The notes below the pieces were generated by a model. The model was not told the origin of the DNA and ran no database searches. It was given only the letters and a program-made list of their open reading frames with translations. DNA of 64,000 bases from Augochlora pura. Its lineage: Eukaryota; Arthropoda; Insecta; Hymenoptera; Halictidae. A program made the translations under genes and the position numbers. The stretch's first letter is position 1; each line of letters starts with the position of its first letter. Location: contig NC_135777.1 in NCBI RefSeq assembly GCF_028453695.1, forward strand, positions 7,243,714 to 7,307,713, read 5' to 3'. Shown here piece by piece: positions 1-14,344 of this stretch.

Positions 1-1600
1 ACCGCATCGATTTGATTGCGATATGATTTTTGTAATTTAAAATCATTTACATCGATGAACGTATCTGTTGTCATTAGTTGCGGTTCATATAGTTTTCTTG
101 TTTTCAATTTTTCTTGGTTATACGTACTCGCGGCCATAAGAATAGATATTTTTATAAAATTCTAAGGAACACAACGAGAAGCTGATTCTACAAATAACTC
201 GATGAAATGGTCCCATTGGCTAAGATATTTTTGTGTTTACTGCCTGGCGAACATATAATCGCCGAGTGTGGCATCGCTTGTGTATTGGTGTTCCATTTCT
301 TTTACAACGCCAGAAACTGTCGTTTGATCGTTAAATATTCCAATGTAACCAATATCGAGATTCCAACAGCATACGCATACACAATACTGACAATTTACAA
401 TTCAGTCGGATGGTGAAAATGTTTTCGAACAACGCACCGTGCTACTGCTATTGGGCTAGATTTCAAGAAACGGCGAAATGGTAGTGGGTTCTCCCCTCTA
501 CGTATACTACACACATACGTACAATGGTCGCATCGTTGCCAAAACTTTATCAACCGTTTCCGAGAAATCAATTTGCATGCGGCAATGGCACCATTAAACT
601 TTCTTTTATTCTATTCCAATCCTCATTAATGTGGAAACGAACTTGCCGTTCAATTTTGTGTTACAGACAATTCATCGCCAACTTTATTTCATGTAATTCC
701 ATTTTATAGGAGTTCCCATTGGTATGATACGCTTTTACGAAAATAAAAAGGTGAAAACCTAGAGTGCCGGTTAGTATGTAGGTGATCGTCTCGCCGCTGA
801 CGATAACTTGTTTCCTAACCTCGAATACTCATCCCTTCCGAAGCTCTTAATTACCGGAGACCGTTTCTAGACGGCCTCACTCGTTTCCACGGTTGATTGA
901 CTGTGCAAGAAAGACAGCGCGATCCTCGCTCATACATCAAGACCGCTCGTAATGCAACGAGTGAATCATTGGGTGAATCACGCGTTAATGAAAATTCAAA
1001 TTTTTATACTTTCAACGAGACGAGACACGGCTGTTTCATTCACGATTGAATCGGATTAAAGTCGTGGCGGTGTATATCATGTTTTCCTGATTGTGAGAAA
1101 TAAAAAGCGGTATTGTTTGCTAACGTGTGTACCATTAACTGGCAGAATTTCTTATTAGGATTAGGTATAGTTAAATTCATTTATCGTATGATTTATTTCA
1201 CTTGCTTTTTGAAGTGTATGTTAATTAATTCATAAATATCGATGTCAAATCCAAATTTCGGTATCTGCGAAAACTGTGCGAAAGTAGCGAACAAAACAAA
1301 TCGCAGAAGAAGACCAAACACAAGCAATAATTGAGCGAAATTGTTACGGCCCGTTTAGTGCTTGCACACGTTTCGCGACTCGAAAGATCGCGTGATCCTC
1401 GACCATTTGTCGCTCGCTCTACCGCGCGCACCGAATAACAGTCAAGAAATCGCGATTTCATACTCTGTTGCGGATTCTTACATAGATTGCCGCATTTGAG
1501 GAATTAAGAGTACCGGTTCCCGAAGCAACAGAACGATTTATGCAACCGTTCCACGTGATCCATGCATTTCCACAGGACGTAACAAAATACTTATCGTACT
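1..1600. other. Intergenic, no gene seen
   Basis: AT-rich sequence with short open frames on both strands. None has a start context, splice partner or protein character that I recognise. I see no RNA gene and no mobile-element ends. Confidence 0.5.
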
Positions 1601-1660
1601 TACGACGCGATGTCTATAGGGGACGATTATTAACGATGGATGCTGTTTCACACGTGAGCT

Positions 1661-1754
1661 GTCGTCGTCGTTGGTCGTCGTTAGTTGTCGCTGATCGTCG
1701 TTGGTCGTCGCTGATCGTCGTTGGTGGTTGCTGATCGTCGTTGGTCGTCGCTGA
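1661..1754. repeat. 20-bp minisatellite rich in CGTCGT/GGTCGTCG
   Basis: About four and a half imperfect copies of a roughly 20-bp unit built from CTGATCGTCG followed by TTGGTCGTCG. The repeat is GC-rich inside AT-rich DNA. Because the array contains no stop codon in several frames, it creates overlapping open frames on both strands (1538-1949) that should not be taken as genes. The copies differ by single substitutions, including one TTGGTGGTTG variant. Confidence 0.8.
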
Positions 1755-1759
1755 ACGAA

Positions 1760-4700
1760 GCCAGTCTTGCTCACAGTGGCAACTAACTTTGCCGTTAAAG
1801 AGGGTACAACGTGTCGCAGTGTGTTTGCATGGCATCCAAGAGAATTGGTGGAAAAGGTAAAGGTGACACGCCGCTATTCTTGGACCGTGGATCGTAGTCC
1901 GGTACTCGTTTAAAGTGGTTGGATTTGACGGTGTTGCAAACACGCCCACATCGTACGCGGGACACGCTCGACGTCACGCATCCTCTTTCGTTCTCTCCGC
2001 TTCCCCCCCATGCACGTAGAGAGACGCTTCTCCTTCTCTTTGATTATCTACATTTAGATACCTCGCGTCACTCGATTCACGACACTTACCGGGTTGTCCA
2101 CGCTAATTGCGCAGGTAACCTAAATTCCACCGACCCGCTGGATTCCGAATTTTATCCGATGACTATCGAGGTCATCGAGCATCGCGTCGTCTGGCGGATT
2201 AATTTCTGTCTATCGACTCGAGATTACGCTTCGTATAATACCGGAAACGATTTGTACGTCGCCGATGGCGAAACGATATTTTTTGAATATTTTCAACAAG
2301 TTTAAAGATTGGTTCACAGCTTCGAATCGATAGAAAAATCGATAAAAATATTTCTGGGTTAAGGGGTTAACCTAGACTCGAACGTCACCGCGAGTACTCA
2401 ATTGCAGACTAAATTGAATCAACCGAGAAAAAGTTGCAAGGTTCAATTAAGTTCGTTTAATTGAACCTCGAATTATCGGGACGATTCTTTCGTCGAAAGA
2501 AACCGTGGTGGCTCGTTCCCTTTTTTGTCGTTATTAGTGATGCAATCATTTTTTTGTCACCAACCGACCGGCGATTCTACGTCTGGGACACCGATCTGCT
2601 CCATTAGCTGTCCGTCGTGAAATTACCGGTAAGACGATATGGCGCATTGGCGATCCTACACTTCCAATCAGTTACGCCTCGACGTCGAAAGTCACAATGA
2701 CAATTGACAGAGGCGTGCCCAACAATCGTACGGACCGATGTAAGAGGATCGGTAGCGGATAGAGGACGGGATGAAGTATATTGTGAGACGATTTCACCGG
2801 ATGATTTTGAACGCTTTACGAGTACTAACATGCTGCATGTTCATTTGTACGAATTTAAGACAGGCGAGTAGGTTCGAACCACGTGTAGTAATGGACTAAA
2901 GGTATTTCTACACCTATTAAATCGTAACGACCTTCTTCAAACCTGACATAACCTCACTTGAATTTCTTTCGAACGTTAAAGCACTAGTTTACTGGGCGTA
3001 ACTAAAACACTACTTTTAAATTTTGCTATTACTTGGAATGACAAAACGAGATAGAAAATTCACGCTTTTTAACAATATAATTATCGATATCTACAAAACA
3101 AATTTTTTAAATTTTCGTTCGAGGTAAAGATATAAAAGTTAAAGAGAAGCATGTATTCTTAGAATGACGTGTTCTGTTATTATTACAATTTTTAAAAGCA
3201 GGACGTCTCGAAGTATTCTCCTCTGACTTTGACTTTTTATTGGAATTTTTGTTCGGTACATGTATCAAATTTTTTTACTGTAACGCACCCGATCATAATT
3301 ATTAGGAATCCGGCCTGGTTTCGTAACATATAAAAAAGTTCTGTTACGTGCATAATGAAGCTTCGTTTATTGCTAGTGGACACATTTCTTAGTTTTCCGA
3401 CTTCTTTTACGAAATCAGCTACATTATTAAATAACATACGCTGTATAAATTCAATTGAAATTCTTCGCGAAAAGAAGTAATGGTACAGTAATTTTAATAG
3501 CGTAATGATCTAGTAATTTGCATTCAGTTCTCGTAAGCACAAATTAGTATTAAAATTAATTTCACAAAATCGTCATTCAACATTGCTATTTCAATAATAA
3601 AATAATATTCTTTATTGTCAAGCTTATGCAATACCTTTTTGTCAAATCGGACGCGTGATATTTTCACACTGGTTTACTAATCCAACGATGGAATCATTAT
3701 GAATATCAATCATCGTAAACACCGAATTCTGCGACGCGGTCACGGTATGTACCGTTTACACGAACGTGTTCTGTCCTCCGCGAGGTTACGCGGCGATATT
3801 ACGTTAACGAGATGTGCTAATACTATATCATTTTTTGCGCTCGTAGACCTTGCCTCTGTTGGCGATTCGAACCACAGGACTCCGTCCACGTGAACGGTTC
3901 TGTTGCATGCACAATCGTACATTACATCTATTGTTCGCATCAGCAGCTGTGCCACTCGTTAGTCAGTCCTTATTACCGCCTTTTATTCCCTTTTCTTTTC
4001 GACTGGTAACCCAATAATCTTGCACCAACCATTGCAAGCTTTATCTTTAACGTGTTTGGATTTACAAATTAAAATCTTAACATTCTCTTTGATAACAAGT
4101 AATCGCTCTGATTTAGCTTGTATATTGAAATAAAGAGTACGATTCATCTTACCTGTTACAAATAATTTCTAGCACAATTTGTAACATAGTAAAGGTGCCC
4201 CCCACTTGATCCCGAGGGGGGGGGGGGGGCAATTTTTATAGGCAATTTTCTCGCCGGAAAATCCAAGAAAACGTAAACGCTTCGCAAAAACGCAGCCACC
4301 GTAGCCAGGGGATGCTGTGCGTCGTCGCGCCGCTTTATTATCGATTCTCCCGCTCGGTGCTCGTGCAAACCCTCTCTACAGCCTCCTTCTCTCTTCCTCT
4401 CGCCGCAACCCCTCCGCCCTTTGCTCTCGGCCTTTGTGCGCGCGGCAGCCCCTTCCCGGTTTACGCGAAACACGTTAAGCGCACGTACCTACTAATGCGT
4501 TCCATTCTCTCGGCCGAAAAAATATATCTATAACCGGTTTGTTTGTAATTTCTTTTGTGTCACCGCGCTCCGAGTTCCGTGTGCACAGTGCTCCCGTTTC
4601 TATAAAGAATCTGTCGATAGTTACACAACCAAATCCTAACGTGATGCGATTATTACAGACGGTTTATAGTGAAAGTGTGAAATATGATATCATTTATCTT

Positions 4701-6600
4701 AAAAATCGTAATCATGCGAAGGTAGCCGTGGCTCTTAAGCTTCATCCAGTTCCGTCTACGCAACGAAAATTATTATGGCATTCTAGCAGTGTATTAGTGT
4801 TTGTTAAAATTACTGCATTTTTCCAAAAAAATATGGCGTTTATATATATTTATTTTTGATAAATTTCTCCGCTGTTATTAACAACATACAATGCCAAAAT
4901 ATATATTTCGGAAGCATCGGTTTATTGTTTTTATAAAAAGCTCATAAAAAGCTAGAAACAGAAGTGTTTATAAACATATTACATAACCTATCGGATAACA
5001 CGATATATCTAGAATAAACGAGGACATTATCTCCTCGATGATTCTCATAAAACAAAAACGTGCGTCATTTACTTGAACTGGGTGTACATACATGCGCTAC
5101 TCAAAGCAAGAAGCAACAAAAGGAAAACTGTCTTTCATCGGAAAAGAGAGCGGAGACTCGTTGAAGTAAAAAAACTGTGACGACGCTGAATGTATTTTTC
5201 TGTGACCATTTGTTTCTTGAATCCGCGGAAGGTATTTAAACTGTCAAGATTGGGGTCATGTGGTGCTGTGCACCGGAGGTGATGGCGGCAGCAATAACAG
5301 TCGTTTTTCTCTAGGACGTTTCTAAATAAATGTATCTCGACCACGGGACGAGATCTATGGTATCGTCATTACGCGCGAAGTTATTTTATTGTACTTTCTG
5401 TGTTTAAATTTTATTTATTTAATTTTAATATTCTTCGATAGGCATATATTGACACTATATTATTACACTATATATTATTCTTTATGTTTGATTTAGGAAA
5501 TTCATTTTAACATTTTTCGATAGAAAGGTACTCATACTATATCTACTATTATTTATCTATATTATATTACACTAAATATACAAATATTACGATAATTTGA
5601 TAAGTTTCCGTATATCATTAAAAATGGATACTTTCAGTCTATAATTATTCGCATCACTGTATTCTTAATTCCATTCTTTTTGGTATCGCGCAAATTTCAT
5701 CCATACTTTCATTTACTAAATAATTTGAATATGTCAGGTTAGGAATTTGAGCCAGCGATAATAGATATACCATTCTCCTTTTGGCATCGCAAAATGAACG
5801 ATAATCAAAATTCTTGGACGAACGCTTGAATTGAAAAGATAGCGAGAAATGACTATCATTTTATGCGCAGCGATCCGCGATAGAGAATGTTGCGACAATG
5901 ATGGGAATGTTGGTGTACGGCAGCGTCTCTTGTGGGAATAGGAGTGGGATGAACAACTATTGTGTGCAGCGATGTATGAAGGAACTAGATTATTCGACAG
6001 CGAGTTATGCGACTAAATTATTCGAATAGCAACCGAAATATATATTCGGTTAAATATTATTACATTATAAACGAGATGAATAGTTTTTATAGATAAACGT
6101 TTTTAGCACTTATCGATATATAGATAACAAATTTAGCGGGACAGTGTATCAATTTATTCATTAATTATTCGACATTGTTCACCGCTGCTTCGAAGAATGT
6201 TCTCACTCTTTCCGGCATTACACCGGAAACAGTTATTATCCCCGCGTTGCAAACGCCATTGTAAGTTTCACTAATTATTCATACTCGTGCGTTTAATTAC
6301 ACGCGGTAGTGCCGGCAATTTGAAAGGAGATTGTACAATTCTGTGTCGCGCACATTCAATTAGGCCTACATAAAGGAGAATTATTAAATATTTCAGTCCT
6401 CGCTTGAACAGTGTCAAATAAGCATGAAACAACGAAAGAAAAAACTAGTTCCACTAATTCACGCAGCCACCAGCGCGATCTGCATATTCAAGCAGCAATA
6501 GTCTTAAGTTAATCGCGGTTACATTTGCATGGATCTCGTAAAATTTACATGCTCAATCAGTTAACGATGATCAAGGAAACAGTATTTTGCGATCGGTTCA
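1760..6600. other. Intergenic, mostly AT-rich, no gene seen
   Basis: The frame at 1919-2305 is open for about 128 codons but has no recognisable protein character and begins at a non-ATG codon. A run of 14 G residues lies at 4216-4229. A moderately GC-rich patch spans about 4160-4530. I found no splice-supported exon. Confidence 0.45.
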
Positions 6601-6649
6601 TCGGCGCGCGATACATAGACGATTAATGCGACGCGATACAATTTTAAAG

Positions 6650-7245
6650 CTGACGTAATCAACGGTGTGTCGAGAGATCCGAGGCGTTATCGGTATGCGG
6701 TTTGTTGCACAGGTTAGAGGAACGACACGTCAAACGTGCGCGACGTCCGTGTATCCTTGGACGAGCGTCTCGTTCGATACGGATCCGATCGGCAACCGTG
6801 TTTACAGTTCGGGAGCTTACACCCGAGGAAGGGAAAGCAGAACAAATCGGTGGAGGGGGAGCTTGTCCAAATCTGGCTCGCGCCGCGACAAATTGATACC
6901 AAATGCGCGCGGGTTTGAAGCGATCGTTTATGGGAAAACGTGTGCTCGATTGCATCGCATAGGTTATGTAGAGTAACCGCGCGCGTTGCATGGCGTTGGC
7001 CGGTTAGATTTCTAACCGTTACGTGCCACGCTCGTTGACAGGTGTTACGATATGCTTGGTCGAAAGTGGAACTGCTAAAGGAAGCGCGTATCGTTCGTAC
7101 ATCTTATCGAGAAACTAACAAGCGTATCGAGATTGTTTTTCGAGATTTTGTATCATCTGTTTTATCGGAGATCGAATCGTTTGTTTACCGAATGCCAATG
7201 TTTTCGAAATTCTTTGGCAGTGCTATGAAACGAGATCGACTTTAA
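6650..7245. other. GC-rich island with many overlapping open frames
   Basis: A local rise in GC and in CG dinucleotides leaves five overlapping frames open on both strands (for example 6665-6976 plus and 6659-6991 minus). Such islands in insect genomes are often promoters or first exons, but none of the frames looks like a known protein and no exon could be anchored. It may equally be a remnant of unrelated sequence. Confidence 0.3.
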
Positions 7246-7249
7246 AGGT

Positions 7250-10200
7250 TGTATTAATTGCGAATTGTACAATTTATGTTATGAAAAATGTGGCGGATGA
7301 AGCGTGGTTAATTTTATTTTATATATACGTATGACAATAAATATACTTCGGTAAATAAATTAAAATAAGTATATTTCAATAAATATGCCACAATATTTTT
7401 TGCAATATATTTATTATAGTATATATTATACAATTATATACATATATTACAATATATTTAGAGTCCACTACATAATAAATAAATGTACTATATAATAAAA
7501 ATCTTGTCATTAAAAATAAATTTACATTATGCAGTGCATATATAAAAATATTTATATGTACATACACTATGTTGCAAAGTCTCCAAACAGTCCTCGATAG
7601 AATTCAATACCATTTGGCACAAATTAGCTATATTGTACAATAAAAGGAATCTATATTTTCTCCGAGCGGTATTAAAAAGCCCTGTACGAAGCCTGGCCAT
7701 TGAAATTTACTCGGATTCGCGAGTACAGAAAACCTGATACCCATCCCTACATAGCACAGTACACTGGATTTTCATTCATGACATGAAAGCTGTACGTCTC
7801 GCTGGACGACTATGCGCGCCAGCGAGAGTCATTAAGTTAAATGTCTTTTTTGTCGTCGCGGCCTTTTAACTATGTTAATTATGACGGCACGGTACATTTA
7901 CCAATGAATGTTCGCGCTGTCTTTTAACTAATGCTTCCTACACACGATGTTCGCGGAAATACAATATAACATTTACGACAGATTTGCCCGAGAACGATAT
8001 AAATAAAAAACGAATAAAATATAGACCAAACGAATAAAATAAAAAACGTAGATTTTTGGAATCTGAATATTTCCTAACTAGATGACATTAAAAATATGAT
8101 GTCCTTCATTTTAACATTATATTTCTACTTAAAATTTCTTTTCTAAATATCATTTTTCGTTTTATTTCTTTTGTAGTATTATTTGTAGTATTTTTTGTAT
8201 AATATATTACAATGTTTCCTAACATATTATTTTGACATTTTAAAAATAACATATACTTAAAAAAACTTGTATTATAGTATATCCGAAATATTTTTGTCAA
8301 AATCTTAAAAACGTTAAATGTATTCTTAAATAGTTCATAAACTGCAAACCTGTTTCTTTAGCACCCTATATGTAGAAGCGAATTATTACGTAATCTTGAA
8401 TTGTCGGAACGGCTGGATCTAAAAATAGCTATGATTCTAAACTTGTACTAGAATTTCCTGCTCAATTTTATTATTTAATCGCAAATAGAATTTCAACAAA
8501 ATTTTCTTGTATCTTGCTACTTTAAATAATCAGCACACATGATTAACACACAAAGCAATTAATAATATTGATGAAATATAGTTACCATTAAATTCGACGT
8601 AATTGCTACTATTTAATTAATTTAAGTATTTATATATATTATTAATTTAAGTGCTATTATTTTTACCTCACCAACGATTAGACATAACCTAACAATTCTG
8701 AATTGTATAAACTAGAGAAAATATCGTATGCACCGAAATCAGTGGAGGAGTTCTCATTAGAGTTCGCGACAGCGTAGTGGTAACCTATAGGACCCTTCAT
8801 AGGAAGGAAGCTCTTCCAAAGCTTTGGAAGTGGGCAGATAATCACGTATGTTGTGTGGGTGCGTCTTGAACGTGACGGGGTCGAGTGTTTCTTCCATTTT
8901 TCCGCGTGTATTAGCCGGCGCCGGATTCGAGGAACTCGCCGGTCGGTGAACTCGACACTTCAGACTCTTTCATTGATTTTCAATAAATCTAAGCGATGGA
9001 CCACGGCGGAAATTGGCCTGGGTAATAAACCAGACGCGATTAATCGCGCGCCGACGCGATGCAAATTCAGGAAGTTACGCGGCGGGTAGTTACGACGATG
9101 TTTCGCCGCGAGTTTGGTCAATATCCTATGCCAGACACAATACGCCAGTTATTCCAATATTTATGTCTCGAAAAAGTTTGCTAAATTTCCAACCGCGACT
9201 GTGTTTCAGTCCCGTACAAAAAATAATGGACGATGTCTAATAAGCTGACCTATTATCGCGCACCGGAAGTCTAACAATTTTTACTCAATTTCTGTTATAT
9301 AGTTCACCGGAATTTCTTCTTAACTTTGCTATAACTTGAAATAACAGAAAAGAATTAAAAACTGCTTTTTAAGTTTTTAATGTCAAGGTTTGAAAAATTT
9401 TAATATTAAATTATCATCGAAATTGGTCGACGCATAGTCAAACTGCAGTCACTGAAAGATGCAACAATTATTCGTACGAAGAAAATAAGATGGACAAAAC
9501 GCGTCGAGCGTGCGTTAAAGACTGCAAGAAGAAACGGTAGGTCATGATCAGACGCGTCAGTACTAAAAATATGTATGCTAAACATAACTAGGTTATGTTA
9601 TCTTTTAACAATAACTTGCGGCTTTCTTTAGCGAGATACATATTCGAATCTATCGAATGATTCTCTATAATAGTATTTTTGGCACTGATAATTTTAGTAA
9701 AATCAAACTAGTTGACTTCGTTAGATTCATCCACCATTAATTCTTATTCAATGGCACACATATTCTATTAACAAGTCGATTTAATTTTCTCATGGTTTCA
9801 ATCTTCTACGTAAAAACATCACTCTGCACCTTGTATTTATATTCTCACAGTAATTATTTTTATGTTTTAACACAATTGTATGGGACGGTTCATACTTTGC
9901 GTATTATTTCACGTAACAAAACACCTACAACGAAGACTTAGCATAACCTGACATAACCTGTGACTTAAGACAACCTAATACGATGAGCTTAAGGTCGAAC
10001 GTACATACGAAACATTGTATTATTATTTAAAAAACACCTATAAATACACGACATTCGCATTGTGAATGAAAAATATCCGACCACTCGAGTATTGCCGTTT
10101 AGTATCGTGTCAACTTTCCAGCGTGCCGTTTTCGTTTCTACTCCGCTGTAAACTTGATAGGTATTACAGTGGCCGTAACGTAATCGAAGCTGCTCGTAAT

Positions 10201-13200
10201 GTATGATGTTACGATGTTATTTAACGACTCGTCGGTCGAGATTAATAAAGTGTAAACCCACTTGTTTGCTCACACGGTTAGCTCCCTGAAAGCTGAGCAT
10301 GGAACAAAAATACACTTGCTGGACAACTGCGCGCGAACGAACGGTGTCGGATACATTATCCTATTGTATAGAAACACTCGTTTATTGACAGAAAATGTAT
10401 CTGTTAATGGTTTCATCTAAATGCAAGCAAGCTCTGCTAGTTAATCTTTGTTGTATCTTTGTTATATTTATTTTCACTGCATATTAATTGATTATAATCT
10501 TGAAAGTATTTTACAAAACATAACCTGACATAACCCGACATTTTCCACCGCTTTTTCGATCGAACGATTCCAGGGGATTTCTTCGTTAAACCGTGCTAAA
10601 ATTCACCTACTTTTAATACTGTCTTTTCCACGAGCAAGCGACACGAATTGTGCCTTCGGGCTTGAAGGTGAGAGAACAAAAACGAAGCACGAGAAACGAC
10701 GCCGAGACAAAACGATGTATCGTTAAAAAGCGAGTACATGCTTTCCGCCATTTCATTGCCATCCTTTTTTATACCTATTCGAGCTGCATTGTATCGCGTG
10801 TATCTTTTAATTACCAACGGCCGCGTGCCAACTTTTTTTGTTATTTTTTTTAACGATGTTGCAGGCGGGCAAAAAATCTGAGAAAAATTGAGTACACGAG
10901 CCGCGATAGTACCTTATCAGGGAATTAATATAAAAATAGCTAATACGTTAGTTTTCGAGATATCTTCAATTTTCCGATTATTTTTTGGTTTCTCATTTTT
11001 GATAATCACAGCTTGGAATTGAAAAATCTGAAAAAATTTTATAACATGCGGCTCGATGTTTGAAATAAGCCATATTTTTTCAAAATTTTAGAAAGCCGCT
11101 AAAGGGGGGAAAATGCCATTGAAAAACCTCTAAGGGCAAGTTTGACCATCCTAAACAGCTATGCCCTTTAGCTGGAAGAGAGGCAGTAGATTCCAGAGCT
11201 CGTTAATTAAAGCGACGTTAACCGACGCTACCCGGAGACAGTTCGGTTGCATGAACATTCGGCGAACACGAGAGGACGATGCAAATCGTTCAAATAATCG
11301 CTAGGCACGATAAAGCTTAAAGAGGAACATGGGTAACGAGGAGGACCTTGGCCTCTTACTCGTATAACGATAAGCATTCGCGTAACGATAGGTACTCTCG
11401 TATGTATTAGACACAGCCGCGAACGTTAACAAACCATTCGTTCAAGTGGCGATGCCTCGCCGGGGATCCATTTGAGACAAAGATTGGCAATTTCAACGAT
11501 TGGACCAATTCCAATCGGTACAAAACAATTTGCCTGCTTTCTTGGTTACTATTTTCCAAAATATATTTTACACAAACACATCTAACTTCGTTTTATAATA
11601 TTCTATAATATTTTATAATATATACTATTTTCATTGAAATAATTAATATAATAATTAAACTGGAATAATAGTCTAATGCAAACAATTTTTATTTTGCGCA
11701 AAGTTTTAATAATAAAAATGATCAAAGGTTTTAATTTGTAAATCGTTTATTGGATGAATTGTAATGAATGAAGAGCATGTCGCACGCTTCTTATTATTAC
11801 ACGAAAACGATGAACAAATTGCGGATACCAGTTGCGGCTGCTATTAGTTGCGGCTAATACTAGTTCATTCCATTATTCGTGGACCAGGAGAGTGGGTCAT
11901 CCGATTAAGGTCTTGAGCTCATCATCAGAAGGTGAGCTCGGTCAATTTTATAACGACACGCCCACAAAACATCGTTAACTCCTTGACGCTCGTCAATTTC
12001 TTAATCGGCATATGATACGGCCTGTTTCTAACCTTTTTTTTCGTCTCGTCTGGTCGGCAAAAGGTGTAGCTGGGCACAGAACGTTCCGCTTATGGTAGCC
12101 GCCTCGAGTTTGCAAACCAGTTAACCGGCTACTTAGAAGATATTTTTTTGTAACCTATACATACTTAGCAGCCGCTGAATGGCACTCGATGTTGCGCACA
12201 CACTCATTTTGTTACATCACGAAATCGTTGTACAGCTTTATTACATTTAGGAAGGAGATGCCTCGTTATCTATTGAATCGATATTATCCAAAGTATCTTT
12301 CACTCTCACGATATTAATAATTTTGTTAAATAAAAATAACGAAATCGTATTCTTCTTAAATAATAAAATTAATAAATTGTTACTCCTTAATTATCATTAT
12401 CATTAGCATTTCTATTCCATTCAATCACGTCTTCGCACATTCCCTATGACATTTTTTATTAACAAACAGAATTTGCAAATAACTCCTTAAAAAATTATAG
12501 ACGCAACTACAAATTATACAACAATTCTTTTTTTATCTTCCTTTCGAGATTGTAATCTCTTTGTGTAAAATAATTCAATTTATATTATATATTCAATTTA
12601 TTTATAATTTTTACAACTTATATCGACAATTGTGCTTTATTAAACTGTCCATTAAAATTTTGTGAAATGTTATTCGCTGTGGGCTTACAATATTTAAAAA
12701 ATGACGTCGCTCCCTTTTTTTTTATTTATTATATACAATTGCTATAAAATAAGCATGGCTTATGTTTTATCGTTCATAATACGTTTCATGTCGATACGAA
12801 TGATACGAGATTAAATCATACTGCAGCCGTCTTTATTATCATCGTACTTGGAAATCTCCTTAACCTTGTTGCAATAATAGATGTTACGTGGATTACTTTT
12901 ACCTGGACACGCAGGTACAGCGACGCTCGGAATTATTCAAACGGCAGAGACTTTTAGACCTTGATTCCCAACGCTAATTAATCTTAAATCTTTTAATTTT
13001 TTTGAGGGAAATAATTTAATCAAATGAAATAATAATTAATTGTTAAAATTAATCGGTATATGAAAAATTATAGTACCATATTCTACAATATACTTGTCAA
13101 AAACAAACTAATATTTACATAATAATTTTAAGTTTCATTTTATTTCGCGAATCGTTTAATTCGTTTCACTAATTCGATTAACATTGTAATTTGTCCTTCC

Positions 13201-14340
13201 ACAACAATTTCAAGGTTTCGAATCTATTAAACTGTTATAAGACAAGATAGCTCGCGATGTCAAAAATTATGTAGCACTACCATAAAAGAGGACATTCCAC
13301 GTAGTTACTGAAATAACGTCACGCAGCTTGGTACAAGTGCCTCAACGAAGGACAGACCATTTTTATCTCCTATTTTACCAGCTTTATACTAACTGCTTTG
13401 TAATAACTACTGATCCCATAACGGTACTAATAAATATTGTTTTTTTTACCAGTGGTAAGACGAATTAAATTTTTTGTTTAAATTTCGTGCCAATTTGTAC
13501 GATAATATATGCTTAAACTGCCAGATTTATCCAACAATTTTTATTCAATAATTTAATAGTATCTATAGTAATTTATTAGTATTATATTATATAATTTAAT
13601 AGTAAATTCAATAGTTCTAAACGAGAAACTTAAACGCCTGTCATTTTGCACCGAATTTTTCCGAAATATCTTTTTACAAAGTAGATCAATTTACAATTAC
13701 TCGGAAACATATATTGATCACAAAACTTGCGATATTTCCCAGGAGAACAGACAAAATTAGTAGAAGCACATTGGCGGTATCCGGGTGGACGGTCATTGAC
13801 ACGAAGGTTGCAGCAACAACCCTCCGAAAGAACAGCGGCAGCGATAATCGAAATTCAAACGAAACCATCGAAAAATTAACTGAACAAATGCTGACTAATC
13901 CATGAATTTCCATGCGAATAGTTCAAATATTCCTAACAATAATCCACGAATAAACAGCTTCCCAGTAAACATAAGAGGCATTAAATAATTAATTGAACAA
14001 ATACGAATATATTTTCCAAGCATAGCATTTAACTTTAATAAGCTGCAAGAACAGACAGGCAACTCTTAAGCTAATTGCAATATCGAAATTTCTATTAGAC
14101 AAGTTCCGTTTAGAATATCATAGTTTAATTATGAAAAGTTAAAGCGCATAATAATTAAAAAAACTTAAAGTTAACTGATAATTTTGGTTATTGAATGTTA
14201 TAGCATTCATGTCATTTCGCGTCACAATGAAAACGAATGCTACAGTATTTACGTCCACGAACGTGTTAAAGTAAATATCCACATATAATGAAAATTTGTT
14301 GAATAGGAAGAAAAAATCATTGCCAGCCAGCCACTAAAAC
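7250..14340. other. Intergenic, AT-rich, no gene seen
   Basis: Long AT-rich tracts, such as 7320-7560, 8040-8340, 12290-12680 and 13000-13620, alternate with short mixed segments. Copies of the TAACCTGACATAACCT-type motif occur near 9945 and 10518. Short open frames at 8853-9240, 10596-10853 and 13686-13913 have no recognisable content. No RNA gene was recognised. Confidence 0.45.
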
Positions 14341-14344
14341 GAAT

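Noticed and set aside
1538..1949. Overlapping minus-strand frames with repeated TTNDD-type peptides
   Set aside because: They are produced by the 20-bp minisatellite.
1919..2305. 128-codon plus-strand frame
   Set aside because: It starts at a non-ATG codon, lacks domain character, and has no splice signals or neighbouring exons.
2871..2880. GGTTCGAACC resembling a tRNA T-arm
   Set aside because: No A box, anticodon arm or acceptor stem can be placed around it on either strand.
13686..13913. Hydrophobic 75-codon minus-strand frame that looks membrane-like
   Set aside because: It has no family match I recognise, no splice partners, and an equally open plus-strand frame over the same stretch.
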